Source: Jackrogersella multiformis (taxonomy: Eukaryota > Ascomycota > Sordariomycetes > Xylariales > Hypoxylaceae). Taken from it: DNA of 64,000 bases. The stretch spans positions 1,922,001 to 1,986,000 of the forward strand of contig CADCXD010000005.1 of assembly GCA_902806575.1 (NCBI GenBank), given 5' to 3'. The translations under genes and the position numbers were made by a program. Below, piece by piece: positions 1 to 11,713 of this stretch. Positions within the stretch are counted from its first letter, which is position 1. Each line of letters begins with the position of its first letter. The notes under the pieces are model-generated. The model worked only from the letters and a program-made list of their open reading frames with translations. It ran no database searches and was not told the DNA's origin.

Positions 1-1734
1 GAATACCACGCCCCAGTTCATTGATGCCCACGACCAGGTCGGCGCGTTCTCTTCGAGCTCCGTGGTCATTAGTGGCGTGTGCGCGCGGCCCGGCATGACT
101 TGCCATATAAGATCTAAGAGCAGAGACTCGCTCCACAAGCCAGCAAGGTACCGACTCGTCTTTATCTGCGGCATTATGGTGGCGGCTCCCGCTATCGCTG
201 GGAGCTTGTCGGTGGTGAACGTTAACTGGCGCGAGGTGTACGATTTGACTATCATGTGCCACTGTTCTAGGGGAGTGACTTCACCAAGGGTCCCGGGGAC
301 TGTGGACGGGTAGGGGGGAAGCTGATCCTCGCTCTTCCGATGCGTCTTGCACTCATATATGATAGCTCCTGGCGCGAAATTCAGAATCCGTGATGCGAGG
401 AACGACTCCTGAAAACACCACCCCCGCCCGTATAACGGTCCGACTTTCTTGAGCGTGGCCCATGAACTCGTAAATGGTGGCTCGAGTAAGCCTTGTTCTA
501 GAGGTGCTGCTAGGAGGTGTCGTTGTCGGACCTTGATGGGTATGATGACACCGGGTGATGGTGAAAAATCGAATCGCTTCGGGAGCCATTCTTCCTCTCG
601 AGGCCGTAAGTACGGCGTGCTAGGATTGGGCGAAGATGCCCCACTGATGACAATAAAGGCGCGGTTGTACACCGAACCCATTCGTGCTGCCTCCTTTTCC
701 CAGTCTGTCTTGTCGTCTTGGACGATGCAGAGCGAGTCGATCCACACATATGTCAATCCAAGCTCTTGCGTTACAGTAACCGCATCTTGAAAAGTGGCCG
801 GCAATTCCGAGAAATTGATATGATCTTTCAAGGTATTCAGGACTGCTTTGGTTAACGATTTCGGGTTGCCACCGCCCCAGCAGTGACTGAGAGCTGCCCA
901 CGAAATGTTCTGCCCGGGAGTAATGTCATCGCATAGTCTGAGCGCGTCCTTGCCCCCGCCGACATATATTAACCTGGTCGGCACGAAGCCATCGGTCTGT
1001 ATAGTGCATCCTGGATGGCTCCTACAGCATTCCAGGACGCTCTCCTTCATAAATCTTATGCATTCCTCGGACTGAACATCTTTCGCACGGGAGCCTACTG
1101 GCCCAGTCGTAGGTGCACCTGGAATAGGGGATGGAGGCATAGGATCCATATAAAGCTCGAGATCCACCCTCGGATTCTGGAACCATTTGTCATAAGTGAA
1201 GTTCCAACAGTTGATTATTAAAGGCGCCCCCTCCTTGATCATAAGCCCAACCTTGATCGGCATGGCATTCTGCGTTTCGGTGATCCAGCTCATCCATTCG
1301 TCGATGAAGTACGCATCGAAAATCTCGCAAAGGAGTCGACAGTACTTGCAATCGTTCTTCGGAAGGCCAGTCTTGGGGTCGATTTCACGACTCTCTAAGA
1401 TCTTCTTCGGCGGGATCTCTTTTAGGACCAGAGTGGGAACGGAAGCGAGCTCCTTCCTCCGGGCAGCCAGCTGAGGATCGCTTATTTGATCCCACGCGGT
1501 GCTGGGTCTTCCAAACGTGTCCTCGTGCCCGTGAGGCTGGAGGTTGTTGCAGACGATACAGACACCGTTCCTACCCCCTTTGATCTGCCGCGAGACAGTG
1601 GTCCCGGCCCATACTGCCGTATCGGCTGCTAGACGCACGCCTTTGGCCAGGTCCTTTGCGGAACTGAACAAACTATGCATGTCCAGAGATTCGGACAGCA
1701 ACTGCTTTAAACCAACCCCGTCTAGGATGGCTCT
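1..1734 (-). CDS. HET-domain (heterokaryon incompatibility) protein, 3' end outside window
   Basis: An open minus-strand frame runs without a stop from 1734 to the left edge, so the C-terminus is missing. Translation shows the classic HET domain: the first block (ALSHCWGG, about 874-897), the second block (YVWIDSLCIVQDD, about 710-750) followed by WEKEAARMGSVY, and the third block (GRGWCFQESFLASRIL, about 391-440). Upstream is the N-terminal region often seen in HET proteins, with a CxxC pair (CIVCNN), a CKYCRLL motif and a CRSHPGC segment leading into PTRLIYVGG. HET proteins trigger cell death after fusion of unlike hyphae; the trigger partner is unknown here. The start is unclear: the first in-frame Met is about 1680, the frame opens at 1734 after an in-frame TAA, and a CTAAC element near 1745 suggests an intron with a short exon further upstream. 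Family assignment is secure; gene boundaries are not. Confidence 0.88.
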
Positions 1735-2527
1735 TTATGTGTTAGAAATCAAAGTAATAGGGAAGGTGAAATAACTTGTGAAACACCATCGGATTGTAAT
1801 TCTGGAATTACTAGGTTTGTAGATCGTGGAGAACCTAGCATATATAACACCAAGAGGACTACGATTTGTTGCCAAGTCTCAGCCGCACCGCACCACTTTT
1901 GATAGCGTAGATTGTGGTCTGATAGATATAATATACCTATGCAATTCGTGTAGCACTGCCTTGTGGCGGATCGGTCATTTTCAGCTCTAGGACAATAAAC
2001 TACCTGTGGTGTGATTATAGCACGTAGTTGGGGTCACATCGTGTAATTGGTGAACTAAGTAGGTATCTAGTGTAGGTAGTTAAGAAGTGATTTGCTTCAT
2101 GGTCTTCGACTTGAAATACTATATATCTTAGGTTATGAGGCATAGTTAGCAGTTTTGTCGGTATTTGTTACCGATATTTTCTAATACTGATGTATTTAAC
2201 CTAAGGTCTTGTACTTAACCTCTTGAAAAGGGATTAATACTGGTTTTAAACTTAGTTGATAAGCCTCTGTATTACTATGTCTATCTTAGCATAGGGTTAT
2301 TTTAGAGCTTCGCGATAAGGAGATTCATATAGGAACTAAGCGGAAATGAGATGTGGTGCTAATAGTGAATATTATACAGGTAGGTAGAATTAACAAGATG
2401 TCAGATTATTCACGAACCGAATATCATACCGAAAAGCATAAATACCCAATATCCATATTAAGAGATATTAGCGAAAATTCCTGTCGATACTATTAGTAAA
2501 TGATAGGTTTTAAAGAGTTTTAAAGAT
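1735..2527. other. Intergenic, no gene seen
   Basis: This stretch is moderately AT-rich and has stops in all frames. It probably holds the promoter or first exon of the HET gene at its left edge. I see nothing else apart from scattered GTAGGTA-type short repeats. Confidence 0.6.
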
Positions 2528-3322
2528 AAATGTACACTTATGATCCGTATGATGGCAAGAATAATGTCACTGCGTTTAAGCCGGCGAGTTTGACATAATA
2601 CTGGATATCCTTAGACCCTGAGCATGTGTATGCCTAGGTAGCGAGGCGCTGATATACCCTTGTTGTGCATAGGGGTTCCGCATGCTAGTCGGGGACTCGA
2701 TGCTACGGCAAGCCGAGGGCTAACAGCGCCAACTATGCCATCGGTGCTTCGCCACGATCAACCAGGTACCCTTCGGTGATGCGCCTTGTACAGGTGACGA
2801 CACGGCATCGCTTCCGCCTAATATGTGCAGCGGTGGTATTCGCACGACTATTACGTTCCCGACCTGCTGGGATGGCGTCAACGTCGACTCGTCCGACCAC
2901 AAGAGCCACGTCGCGTACCCGGAGACGGGCACATTCGAGAGCGGCGGCGCCTGCCCGGCTAGCCACCCGATCAAGCTACCTCAATTTATGTACGAAATTA
3001 TCTGGGACACTCGAGAGTTTAATGACCCAGACATGTGGCCGGAGGATGGATCTCAGCTGTTCGTGTATGGCATGGGAGATGGGTGAGTTCCTTTCCTATT
3101 GTAAAATAGTAGAAAAGGGGGTGGTAGCTGATGGCATCTAGCTCGGGCTACGGCCAGCATGGAGACTACGTATTCGGCTGGAAGTATGATACGCTGCAGC
3201 GGGCGTTGGACGCCCATTGTAGCAACGACCGCTGCTCGCAGCTCAAATCGCAGACTTCTGACGAGGCGATGCGGTGCACGCTTAACCAGACCGTTCCAAA
3301 GAAGTATGATGGATGTAAGTAG
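2528..3322 (+). pseudogene. DUF1996 family gene, 5' half decayed
   Basis: The segment 2740-3083 encodes the core of a DUF1996 protein: FPTCWDGVNVDSSDHKSHVAYP-like, then HPIKLPQFMYEIIWDTR and WPEDGSQLFVYG. A 3083-3140 intron (GTGAGT to TAG) leads to GYGQHGDYVFGW and a Cys-containing tail ending near 3322; a GTAAGT donor at 3315 may splice to a short last exon ending near 3423. DUF1996 proteins are secreted fungal proteins of unknown function, normally about 350 or more residues with a signal peptide. Here the N-terminal half cannot be assembled. At 2528-2600 a relic (NNVTAFKPAS, matching the middle of the family) runs into an in-frame TAA, and no signal peptide exon is visible in the AT-rich sequence upstream. 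I call it a pseudogene; a distant spliced 5' end is the alternative. Confidence 0.7.
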
Positions 3323-3423
3323 CCTACCTAGATACTCACCTAACTAATGATCCTAGCCTCCGCTTCGATCTTTGGAATGAATTCACTAACGGGTATGGTT
3401 AGGGCTTTCCCAGCTTCCTGGTG

Positions 3424-4439
3424 ATTGGGATACCACTTACAACTGAACCACGGGGGGATGAATGTCAGCTTTTTACAATACCCAATCTCCTTCAATGCCG
3501 TCTCTCTCTTAGAATGTGATCCTAGGCCGGAAATTGGCGAATTGATTATTAGGTATATTAACTTCTTAAGGCTGTTTTCGGCGACACTACCTGGGCACCT
3601 ATCGCGTGGGTAGTATCTGGTAGATGGAATGCTAAAGATCTCTGACATGGCATTCAGCCTTTTACTAGCACTGGCTTGTGACGCCTCATCGTGCTAGTGG
3701 TGATATCGCAATTAGCATTGATGATGTCGAAATTGTACCCACATACCGGGAGCGAATAGTTTCATGCTAGGTGACAGTAGAATAGTAATTACCTAGGTAT
3801 TAAGTAGGTAGGTAGTTGAATTATGTTGTAACTTTAGGTGGAGGTCTGTCGTATTTAGAATAAAGCAACTCTTAGGTAGCAATAATTGAATAACCTCGTT
3901 AGTGTGGACTTGGGGCGTTTTTGCTTACCTAGGTAGGTAGGAATAGGAACTTATCAGGTGTGTGATGTACATACTAAAGTGAGGTGGCTGGTGAAATGAG
4001 GCGCACATGGTTTTTTTTGGGGGCAGTCGTAGGTGAGTGAACCTTACTACCTAGGTACCTAGGTCCTATGTACCTAGGTACTAGAGCTGTATCCACCTCC
4101 TAGGTACCTAGGTACCTACAAGGTGACTGTCCATTCAATTGTGAGCTTCACATTTTCAGCTACAATCCATGTCTCCCTCCATGTCCAGACTCTACACTGT
4201 CTACATCCATGTTCAATTTCAACATCAATCAGATCAATCCAGATATCTATCTTTTGACCCATAATCCCGATCTTACACCCGCGAGAGAACTAATTTAATA
4301 AGGAATTACACGAAACTATCTCCGTTATTCTTCAACGGCACGATCTGTACCAAATGCGCCGTTCTTGAATCTCTCATCCTCCTACGTGATAGAACAACCA
4401 TCAAACGCGACCGCGCCGCGATAGAATTATGCCGACAAT
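3424..4439. other. Intergenic spacer with palindromic CCTAGGTA repeats
   Basis: No gene is visible. The interval 3790-4115 is dense in palindromic TACCTAGGTA units, with tandem runs at about 4045-4085 and 4098-4120. The last 250 bases form the probable promoter and leader of the following gene. Confidence 0.7.
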
Positions 4440-7400
4440 ATGGGCACTACAAACTCGTCAGATCTGCTGCAACAGCTCGACACAGCGAAGAAAACTCCCA
4501 TCGCAGATTTAAGCCCCGAACTCTCGGAACCCGTATCTCGTGCTGTTCGTGGTGTTGTCACTATTACCTGGCCCTACAACTCTGTGAAAGGCACTTTTGC
4601 CTTCATCTTAGCCGAGCCCGATTATCGCCTTCGCCGAAATAAAGGACAGATCCGCATCAACTTGACTGGCGCATCTGCTAAGGCTGCCGGAGAAAGTGGA
4701 TTGAGTAGCAGTGATGACATCCTCGTGAGCTTGAACGGTGCCGAGTGGGAACCTGAACAAGTCAAGAAGCGCCAGAGTCTGCCTGGCGCCGGGCTTGATT
4801 GGCAGTTGAAGTTCTCGGACAAGCTTCTACTCCAGGTAATGACGCCTACAAACCAGCTAGGTACCTACTATGATATAACGATTTACTTACTTCTCTCTAC
4901 GTGTAGGTCACTCTAGCCGAAACTAAAGAAACTAAACTTATCGACGTCGACGTCGACCACCCCCAACTGGTAGAACCCCAACGCCGAGCTGAGACACCAC
5001 CGAAAGAGACGAACCCTGTTGAAGAACTTCCGACTGAAAGGCTTGAAACCCCCAAACTGCCCAGTAAGACATATATCGCAAGACTCAAAGATGGTGAATT
5101 TGAGTCTCCGGCTTTCGTCAAGAGGGCTCGGATGTCATATGGCTCCCTGTTTGAAGATGGATATGACATATTTGAGGAAGACGGCGGAGTGAAAGGGGGG
5201 GGACGGAAAAGAACAAGATTTGGCCGTGAAAGCGGTGCATGGAAGTATGGCAGCCAATCTCCTAGTCCCGAGCCCGCCTCACCTCAGAACCATGTGAGCT
5301 CGTCGCCGAGACTCGGGATGACTGATGAAGGATGCCAAACAATGGAGATCGACTTTCCGGTGCCGTCGCCTATGCGTAAGGGTGTAAATATTGAGGAGCC
5401 GCAAAAGAGCCCGAAGTTAGCACCGGCAGAAGAACATGTTGCTCATCCCCGACAAGGCACGGTGGATCATGGTATCCAAGGGGCTTTTCATAGCGGATGG
5501 CCGACGACGATACCTGCGCCACTCGTACCGTTTGACCCCAGTGGCGGACTTGCTAGCGGTCCCGACTTACCTTCATTCCAACACATTGATCAGTTTCATG
5601 CTGCTGGCAATGACTTCCAACAAGGATGGTATCCTAGATCTATGGATCTCCCGTCTACGGGCTATCCGCATGTCACCGAACAACCGCTACCTGATGATTT
5701 TGTGGCAGAGTATGGTGGTGAGAGACCCAGCGGACTTGGGGTTATAAGATCCGGGTCCCGTACGCGCTCGCCAAGCGAGCCTAACAATCTTGCCATTGAC
5801 CACGACCTCAATGGTGACCTGTCAGCTGATGAGCAGAGTTATCCAATTCAAGCTCTCCCGCCGAGCACGGCCTATCCACCTTTAGACCTAGAGAACGAGG
5901 AACAGGGCATCTCGAACATAGAAGGAGCACGTCTTGACTACCGTCCATCGTATCTAGACGACAGTCGACCTTTCTCTCAAGAAGCTATGGATGTTGAGAT
6001 AGACACATTTAGTCCCGGAGTCCCAGCAGCGGCAGATGGAGAACCCTCTTTGTGGACTACTATTAACAACTCACCTCATGCGACAGCGATACCACAAACT
6101 GATCGATTGGGTAGTACTGAAGGCGAATCGATAGAAAATGCGGTTGTCATAGATGAGAGTGATTCAGATGAGGACCGACCGCCCCCCGCTGTAAAGGATA
6201 CAGTCATGGAGGGTCCTGTTGACGACAATATGTACGAGGTCGTAGAAGGTGAAGATGAAGTCGGCGCCGAGTACTCGGATGAAGATGAACTCGAATATGA
6301 GGCTGACGAAATGGGTGGTGACTATGACACAAGGAAGTATACCGCTCCGGATGATGACGAGGACGATAGCCATGATGGGGATTTGGGACCACATAACCTG
6401 GAACCTGAGTTCAACGATGGCAGAAGTTGGGAAGAGGAAGAAGAGGACGAGGACGAGGGCGAAGACGAAGACGAAGACGAGGATACAGAAAACCTCGAAT
6501 ATGAAAGTGAATATGAAATGGATGAGGATGAGGAGGAACCTCAACAACCACCTCGACCTATATCACAATCTATCCCTCAAGTCATTGATCTTATTTCGTC
6601 ATCAGAGGACGAAGGAGAAGAAGAAGATGAACCTCACCCGCCGCCGCCACCACCTCGAACGGTCCTTTATAGCACAATGCGAAGCCAACCGGAACTAGCA
6701 TCGACTGGTTTGATGAATCAAGCAATCGGACAGGATGTACAAAGTGAAGGTGAAGAAGAAGAAGAAGAGGCTGACGAAGACGAGATTGAGGGACGAAATC
6801 ATAGCGACGAGGAAGATGATGAGAAAGAAGGCGAAATCCAAGATGATGCCGGAACACCTCACACATCCGACGGATTCGAATCCGAGTCCGAGGACGACGA
6901 GGATGAAGGTGTCCAGGAGCCCTTCGAGGAGGAACGTGATGCAGCGGCAGAAAGTCCTGCAGATGAAGATGTTGCAGTGTCCCCTGATGTGGAACCTCAA
7001 AACAAGTCTACCGTACTCGAAAGCCCGCAGGTCAATGCTTTCTCTGTGGACCAAAGAGGATCACCACAACCCAGAAAGACAGATGTTATCAACATTCAAG
7101 AGGATGATGATTATGGTGACAATATGATGAAAGATACCGAGATTGTAGAAGAGGAAGAAGTCAATGTTCCCCAATCTGCAGCCGAGGGGCTTGAAATCTT
7201 AAGTCGAGTGATCGAAAGCGAGTCAAATGCCAAGGAGGAAATCAACACGCCTGAAAGTATACACAGCGATATCACTGATACTATTACTTCACCTGAAGAT
7301 AAGGAGATTTTAGTGGGTGATGCGCAAGGCCGAGAATATCAAGAAGCAGAAGAATTTCAAGATGCCCAGGAAGAAGAGATGGTCGACATGGTGTCTACTT

Positions 7401-9082
7401 TACCGAGTGCTACTTCAAATCAGCAATTTGTGGTAGAGGAGGATAAAGAAGTCGAAGTCATTGCTCCGTCATCTCCTCCGTTGACACATTCATTCATATC
7501 TCAGCCTGCCGATGAAGAAAGAACGGATATCGTAATGCAAGAAACCCTCACTATTACGGAATTCCACATACCAGCCGACCAACTCCCGACGCCTCAAGAT
7601 ACGCAGCTAATGGGGGATACCGCTGTCTCAGACCCTGTTGCAGCTGTCTTAATGGATGTGGATGCGCCTGACGAGGTCAATAATACAACAGAGCCCATTG
7701 AGACTGCTGAGCATGAGACTTCGTCCGTTACTGAGCAATTAACTGTCACAAAAGAATCTTCGGCCGCTATCAAAGACGCTCTAGTACATGTCGAAGAGCG
7801 ACCCTTGGACCCCATCGCAGTTTCACGACAACAAACTCCCCTCGAAGAGGATGCTGGGAAGATCACGTCCCCTAATCATTTACTTGTTTCGCCATGTCCA
7901 AGCTTCCAAACCCAGGTTGGTGCTGACAATATGACACAAGAGAGTTTCATCCAGTCCACCCCCAAGATTACAATCGAACCCGAGCTTGAAGACGATATAC
8001 GCTCCGATGTCTTAGCCGACGAATCTGGTGCTAGCTTCTCATTTAGATCACAGATGGAAGTTGATGATGAATTACAAGCTAGCATATTAGAATATTCACA
8101 GGAATTCGGTGAAACCGCGGATGCAGATATGACAGAGGAGCATGAGATGAGTGACCAATTCGAAAACTACGAAGACGAGAGTAATCTCACTCAGAATGAG
8201 GATGAGACTAGCACGATGTCCGAAACCCAGCACCTAGCTTCGAGAGACCCATCTCTGGATCTTGGAACCCAACCACAAGAGCGACGGGAAACCCAGCTCA
8301 TTACTTCAATGGATGAACAGGCTGACACTCCTGACCAAACATCGCGGATTGATCCGAGCGTGCAGCTTGCGCGAGCTGCAAATGCTTCAAAGCGGCATGC
8401 AAAACAGCATGATATAACCAAGCTTACCTCTGCAGGTAGAAAAAGGCTTCCCCCCGTCGAAACATCTATACCAGTAGAGGATTCCAGTGTACAGCTAGCT
8501 AGGGCCTTGCTGAATAGGCCGGAAGAAGAGAGCAATTCAATGACCGCTGCGAAACTAAAGCTCGTCCGTCATCTCCGGGATCATTTACCGGACTGCACAT
8601 CTTTGAAAGTTTTACGACAACACCTTCGGGGGAAACTTGATGTAATTGCTATCGCCATGATGCAACCGCCGGACCCACAGAGAGCCAAGGGCGGTCCGCG
8701 AGAATTCATGATGTCGTTTACTATCACGGACTATTCGGTTGGCCCCTATTCGGTCGTGGAAGTGCAACTCTATCGACCGCACAAGGAGACGCTGCCTCTC
8801 GTCAAGGCTGGCGATGCTGTGTTCCTTCACAACTTCACAGTCGTCTCGCTCCAGAACAAAGGCCTCGGCCTACGCACGAACGACGAATCCAGCTGGGAAA
8901 TTTTCGATCAGGATGGCCAACCGCGACAGATCAAAAAACCTCCCATCGAATATAGCGAGAAAGAGACGACCTATGTAGCGCATCTGCGAGCTTGGTTCAA
9001 CCTGCTCGACGAGAAGGCAAGGGCCAAGCTGGAAAGGGCCAACAAGAAGATCATCGATGCGGGCAGAGCTAAGCAGGCCTAA
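4440..9082 (+). CDS. Cdc13/Pot1-type telomeric ssDNA-binding OB-fold protein, large and acidic
   Basis: Two exons (4440-4835 and 4907-9082; 71-bp intron GTAATG to GTGTAG, phase 0) give about 1523 residues. The N-terminus (about 30-132) has a compact beta-rich domain (RGVVTITWPYNSVKGTFAF; RRNKGQIRINL) that I recall from fungal proteins annotated as POT1/CDC13 domain proteins. The C-terminal 155 residues carry the second, better conserved OB fold (KVLRQHLRGKLDVIAIA; PPDPQRAKGGPREFMMSFTI; YSVVEVQLYRPHKETLPLVK; GLGLRTNDESSWEIF). Between them lie about 1150 low-complexity, strongly acidic residues with long E/D runs. Expected role: binding of the telomeric G-rich strand in the nucleus. Two SUMO-interaction-like motifs (VVIDESDSDED, VIDLISSSEDE) and two SVQLARA repeats lie in the linker. 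Start chosen because 4440 is the first Met of the conserved exon. The assignment rests on remembered family sequence, not on a search. Confidence 0.82.
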
Positions 9083-10052
9083 GTAAGGGCGGGGTTAACT
9101 CATGTCTCAGCGGCCGACTTGAATATTCTAGAATATTCCAAGGCTATTTTTACTCCTTTCCATGTACATGCATTTGAAGGATTGCATTGATTTTGCGGGC
9201 GCCGTCGGTTTGTGAGGGAAAATAGAAAGCGACTTCGTTTGCTGGTTTGGTGCCATGTGCTACGGGAATTAGAGCTAGCATGCTAAAGCGATGGTTTTAA
9301 TGGTATTCACTTTCTGCAAGTTTAGTATTGGATGAGTCAAAAATTAACTGTGTTCATCCTGCCAGTTTTGATATCTTGTGCAGCACGCCTCGGGAAAGCC
9401 AAGCTCCCTCCTTCCCCCCCGGTGGAGAGGAAGGGGGGGTTGATATGGGATCCAGCCACTTCCCTTTCTTTTGGTTAGGTACATTGGTATATCGCGAGGC
9501 TCGCTCTTCACATTGCCAATATCGGTGAAGTGCAAGGTGCAAATTACCTAGGTACGTACCTACCCAGTACTTAATAGGTACCTACATAAGGTATGTATGT
9601 AGGTTATGGTCATGGATATCTGGATGACTCATTCTTTATAGAGCGCATGGGATCACCTGTGCCCATGACTGGATATTTTAAAGTTTCGATATCTTGGAAC
9701 CGCACGAATAACATAGCGTTTACCGGAGTTTACATGAGCAATGGCAACTTGGAAAAGCAAAAGGGTGTTGAAGATAAGATGGAAACGTGACTGACAAGCC
9801 TAGGTAGTACGGAATTCGGGGATTATAACCAATCAGCTTCTTTAATTACACGATACGGTACATGGTGTATAGTGCAGGTAGTCATGCCCTATGGGCCATT
9901 ACAACTGTTTGTTAATTGCTGAGCGAAGTTTATAAATTCCTACAAGTTTACTTCCGTGACTCTTGAAATTAGTCGAGATCTACTAAGAGCAGCACGACAA
10001 CTATTGAGCGTAACTTTCCAAAGTGCAAGAGATCTCCCAGCCCGGAGACAAG
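9083..10052. other. Intergenic spacer
   Basis: 3' flank of the OB-fold gene and promoter of the next gene. A C-run/G-run inverted repeat (CCTTCCCCCCCGG against GGAAGGGGGGG) lies near 9408-9438, and CCTAGGTA-type repeats at about 9545-9600. No coding signal. Confidence 0.6.
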
Positions 10053-11365
10053 ATGTCGAACAGCGAGGCCGACGTTGAAGAGCCTCACGAGGATGAAGAT
10101 GAGCGTCGAGAACCCGGCGCAACCATCATATGGTTTGGTAGGCATGTCGGGACACGGTTGGACCAGCTCCCAGATAACTATCGATGGTCCATGGTCCGAT
10201 TATGTAGAGAAAAACCTTGTGGGAGGGTACGTATAATTCCATTTTGGCCAGGCAAATTATTCTGAGGTATTTAACTCGGTTCGTTGTGTAGTTTGAAGAG
10301 TTCAAACAACTGCATGAAGAATATACCGTCTGGCTGGATGAACGACATAGCCCACTTTCTACCAAAGTATGGTTCGGACAGGATAAAGGCCACGAAGTAC
10401 GGATTCTCTATACCAGACCAAGAAGATGGGGATGGTTAGTCTGGAATAGTGGATGGGGCCCTGAGCTCATGAGCATCAAGCAGAGGTACATGACCTGGAG
10501 ACAAAATCATCCGATGATACTTCTTCGTTCTAGAGCCCGGCCTGTCATTCTCAACCCAGTCGGCGAAAGGCTTGGACCGGACGATGATAGGGCGGCATCA
10601 GATAACGACAAGCCTTACGACACAGATGACGGTTTTGTGGTAGGAAGCGACGAAGAAATCGAGGAGGAAGGTAGCAATTGGGACAGTGATGAATGGGATG
10701 AAGCCAGGAGACATTATATGGATGTTGAAGATGATCGGATTCCTGATGATGAGGAGATTGTGGATACTCCACCGAGTCGTAATCATCTTGATTCGGATTC
10801 TTCGGACGACTCGTTGCCATCCTTGACAGAGATCGTACAGAGATCAGCAGCCAAAAACACGCCAACTAAGTCTAAAGCCGAGACTACGCCGCAACCAAAG
10901 AAGCGCTTTCAGCCGTACCCCGACACTCCTAGTGGCAAGTCAAGTGGTGGCCGTCGACGATTCATAAGCAGTTCTGATGACGATGACGACGATGACGATG
11001 ACGACGATGAGGAGGAGGAGGAGGAGGACGACGACGATAACGATCAGCCAGTATTCACACCCTTCAAAAGCGCAGGCAAGATTCGTCAGAGCCGCGACTC
11101 AGAGCTCGACTTAGCGGCATCGTTCAAGCGCGACTCGGATCGTACCGTTGCTGAACGACTAAGACAAGGGACTAGCCGTACACTAAAGAGTCCTCACTCG
11201 ACTGTCCTGGTGATCTCATCCGATTCAGACACAGAAAACGAAGCTCATGAGCCTCGCGGCCAGAAGCCCCATCCCTCTTCTGCTTCAGCAAAGCTAATTG
11301 ACTCTGATGATGAGCCGCTGGTTCCCAAGTTGCGAAGTCAGGGAAAGGCGAAAGGACGATATTGA
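10053..11365 (+). CDS. ExoX-C-like domain protein with acidic, Ser-rich tail
   Basis: Two exons (10053-10226 and 10292-11365; 65-bp phase-0 intron, GTACGT to GTGTAG with a TTAAC branch site) give about 415 residues. Residues about 25-50 read TIIWFGRHVGTRLDQLPDNY followed by RWSMVRLC. This matches the short 'G+h.G..l.-lP..Yl.w' motif of the exodeoxyribonuclease-X C-terminal/DUF3820-type module, here without any nuclease domain. A Trp-rich stretch (RRWGWLVWNSGWG) follows. The remainder is disordered: acidic patches, an uninterrupted D run followed by an E run (near 10977-11037), basic RRRF and KAKGR stretches, and a SUMO-interaction-like VLVISSDSD. Probably nuclear; function unknown. The ATG at 10053 is preferred because the only longer frame would start at a GTG. 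It lies about 1 kb downstream of the OB-fold gene on the same strand and is similarly acidic. Confidence 0.75.
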
Positions 11366-11684
11366 GGACTGCATACCTATTTCTACATCCGGCTAACATT
11401 CACCCTGTTTTTATGTCGGCATTGGATTCTGGTGTTTTAAGTGAGCACAGGGTTACTGACAACCTCAGATAGCAAATCGACATTCTCTTTAAAAAAATTA
11501 AAAAATAAAAGAAAATACAATGTCTTCCTTTCATCATGATCTCTGGACTTGAGACTACATAGTTGCGAAATATATGAAAAATACAGTATGGGCTAAGAAC
11601 TCGATGTATGTAAGACTAGATAATATTCAAATAATATAAAAAAACCGGGATGATTTAGTGCCTCATTTTGACGGAATAATTTTA

Positions 11685-11713
11685 CCCTATATCCCTATAT
11701 CCCTATATCCCTA
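11685..11713. repeat. CCCTATAT tandem repeat, about 3.6 copies
   Basis: The 8-base unit CCCTATAT is repeated three times and followed by CCCTA. It is direct and uninterrupted. It resembles, but does not match, the CCCTAA telomere repeat. Confidence 0.9.

Noticed and set aside
62..901. Several short open frames on both strands in the first kilobase
   Set aside because: They are shadows of the HET-domain frame, which is continuous on the minus strand.
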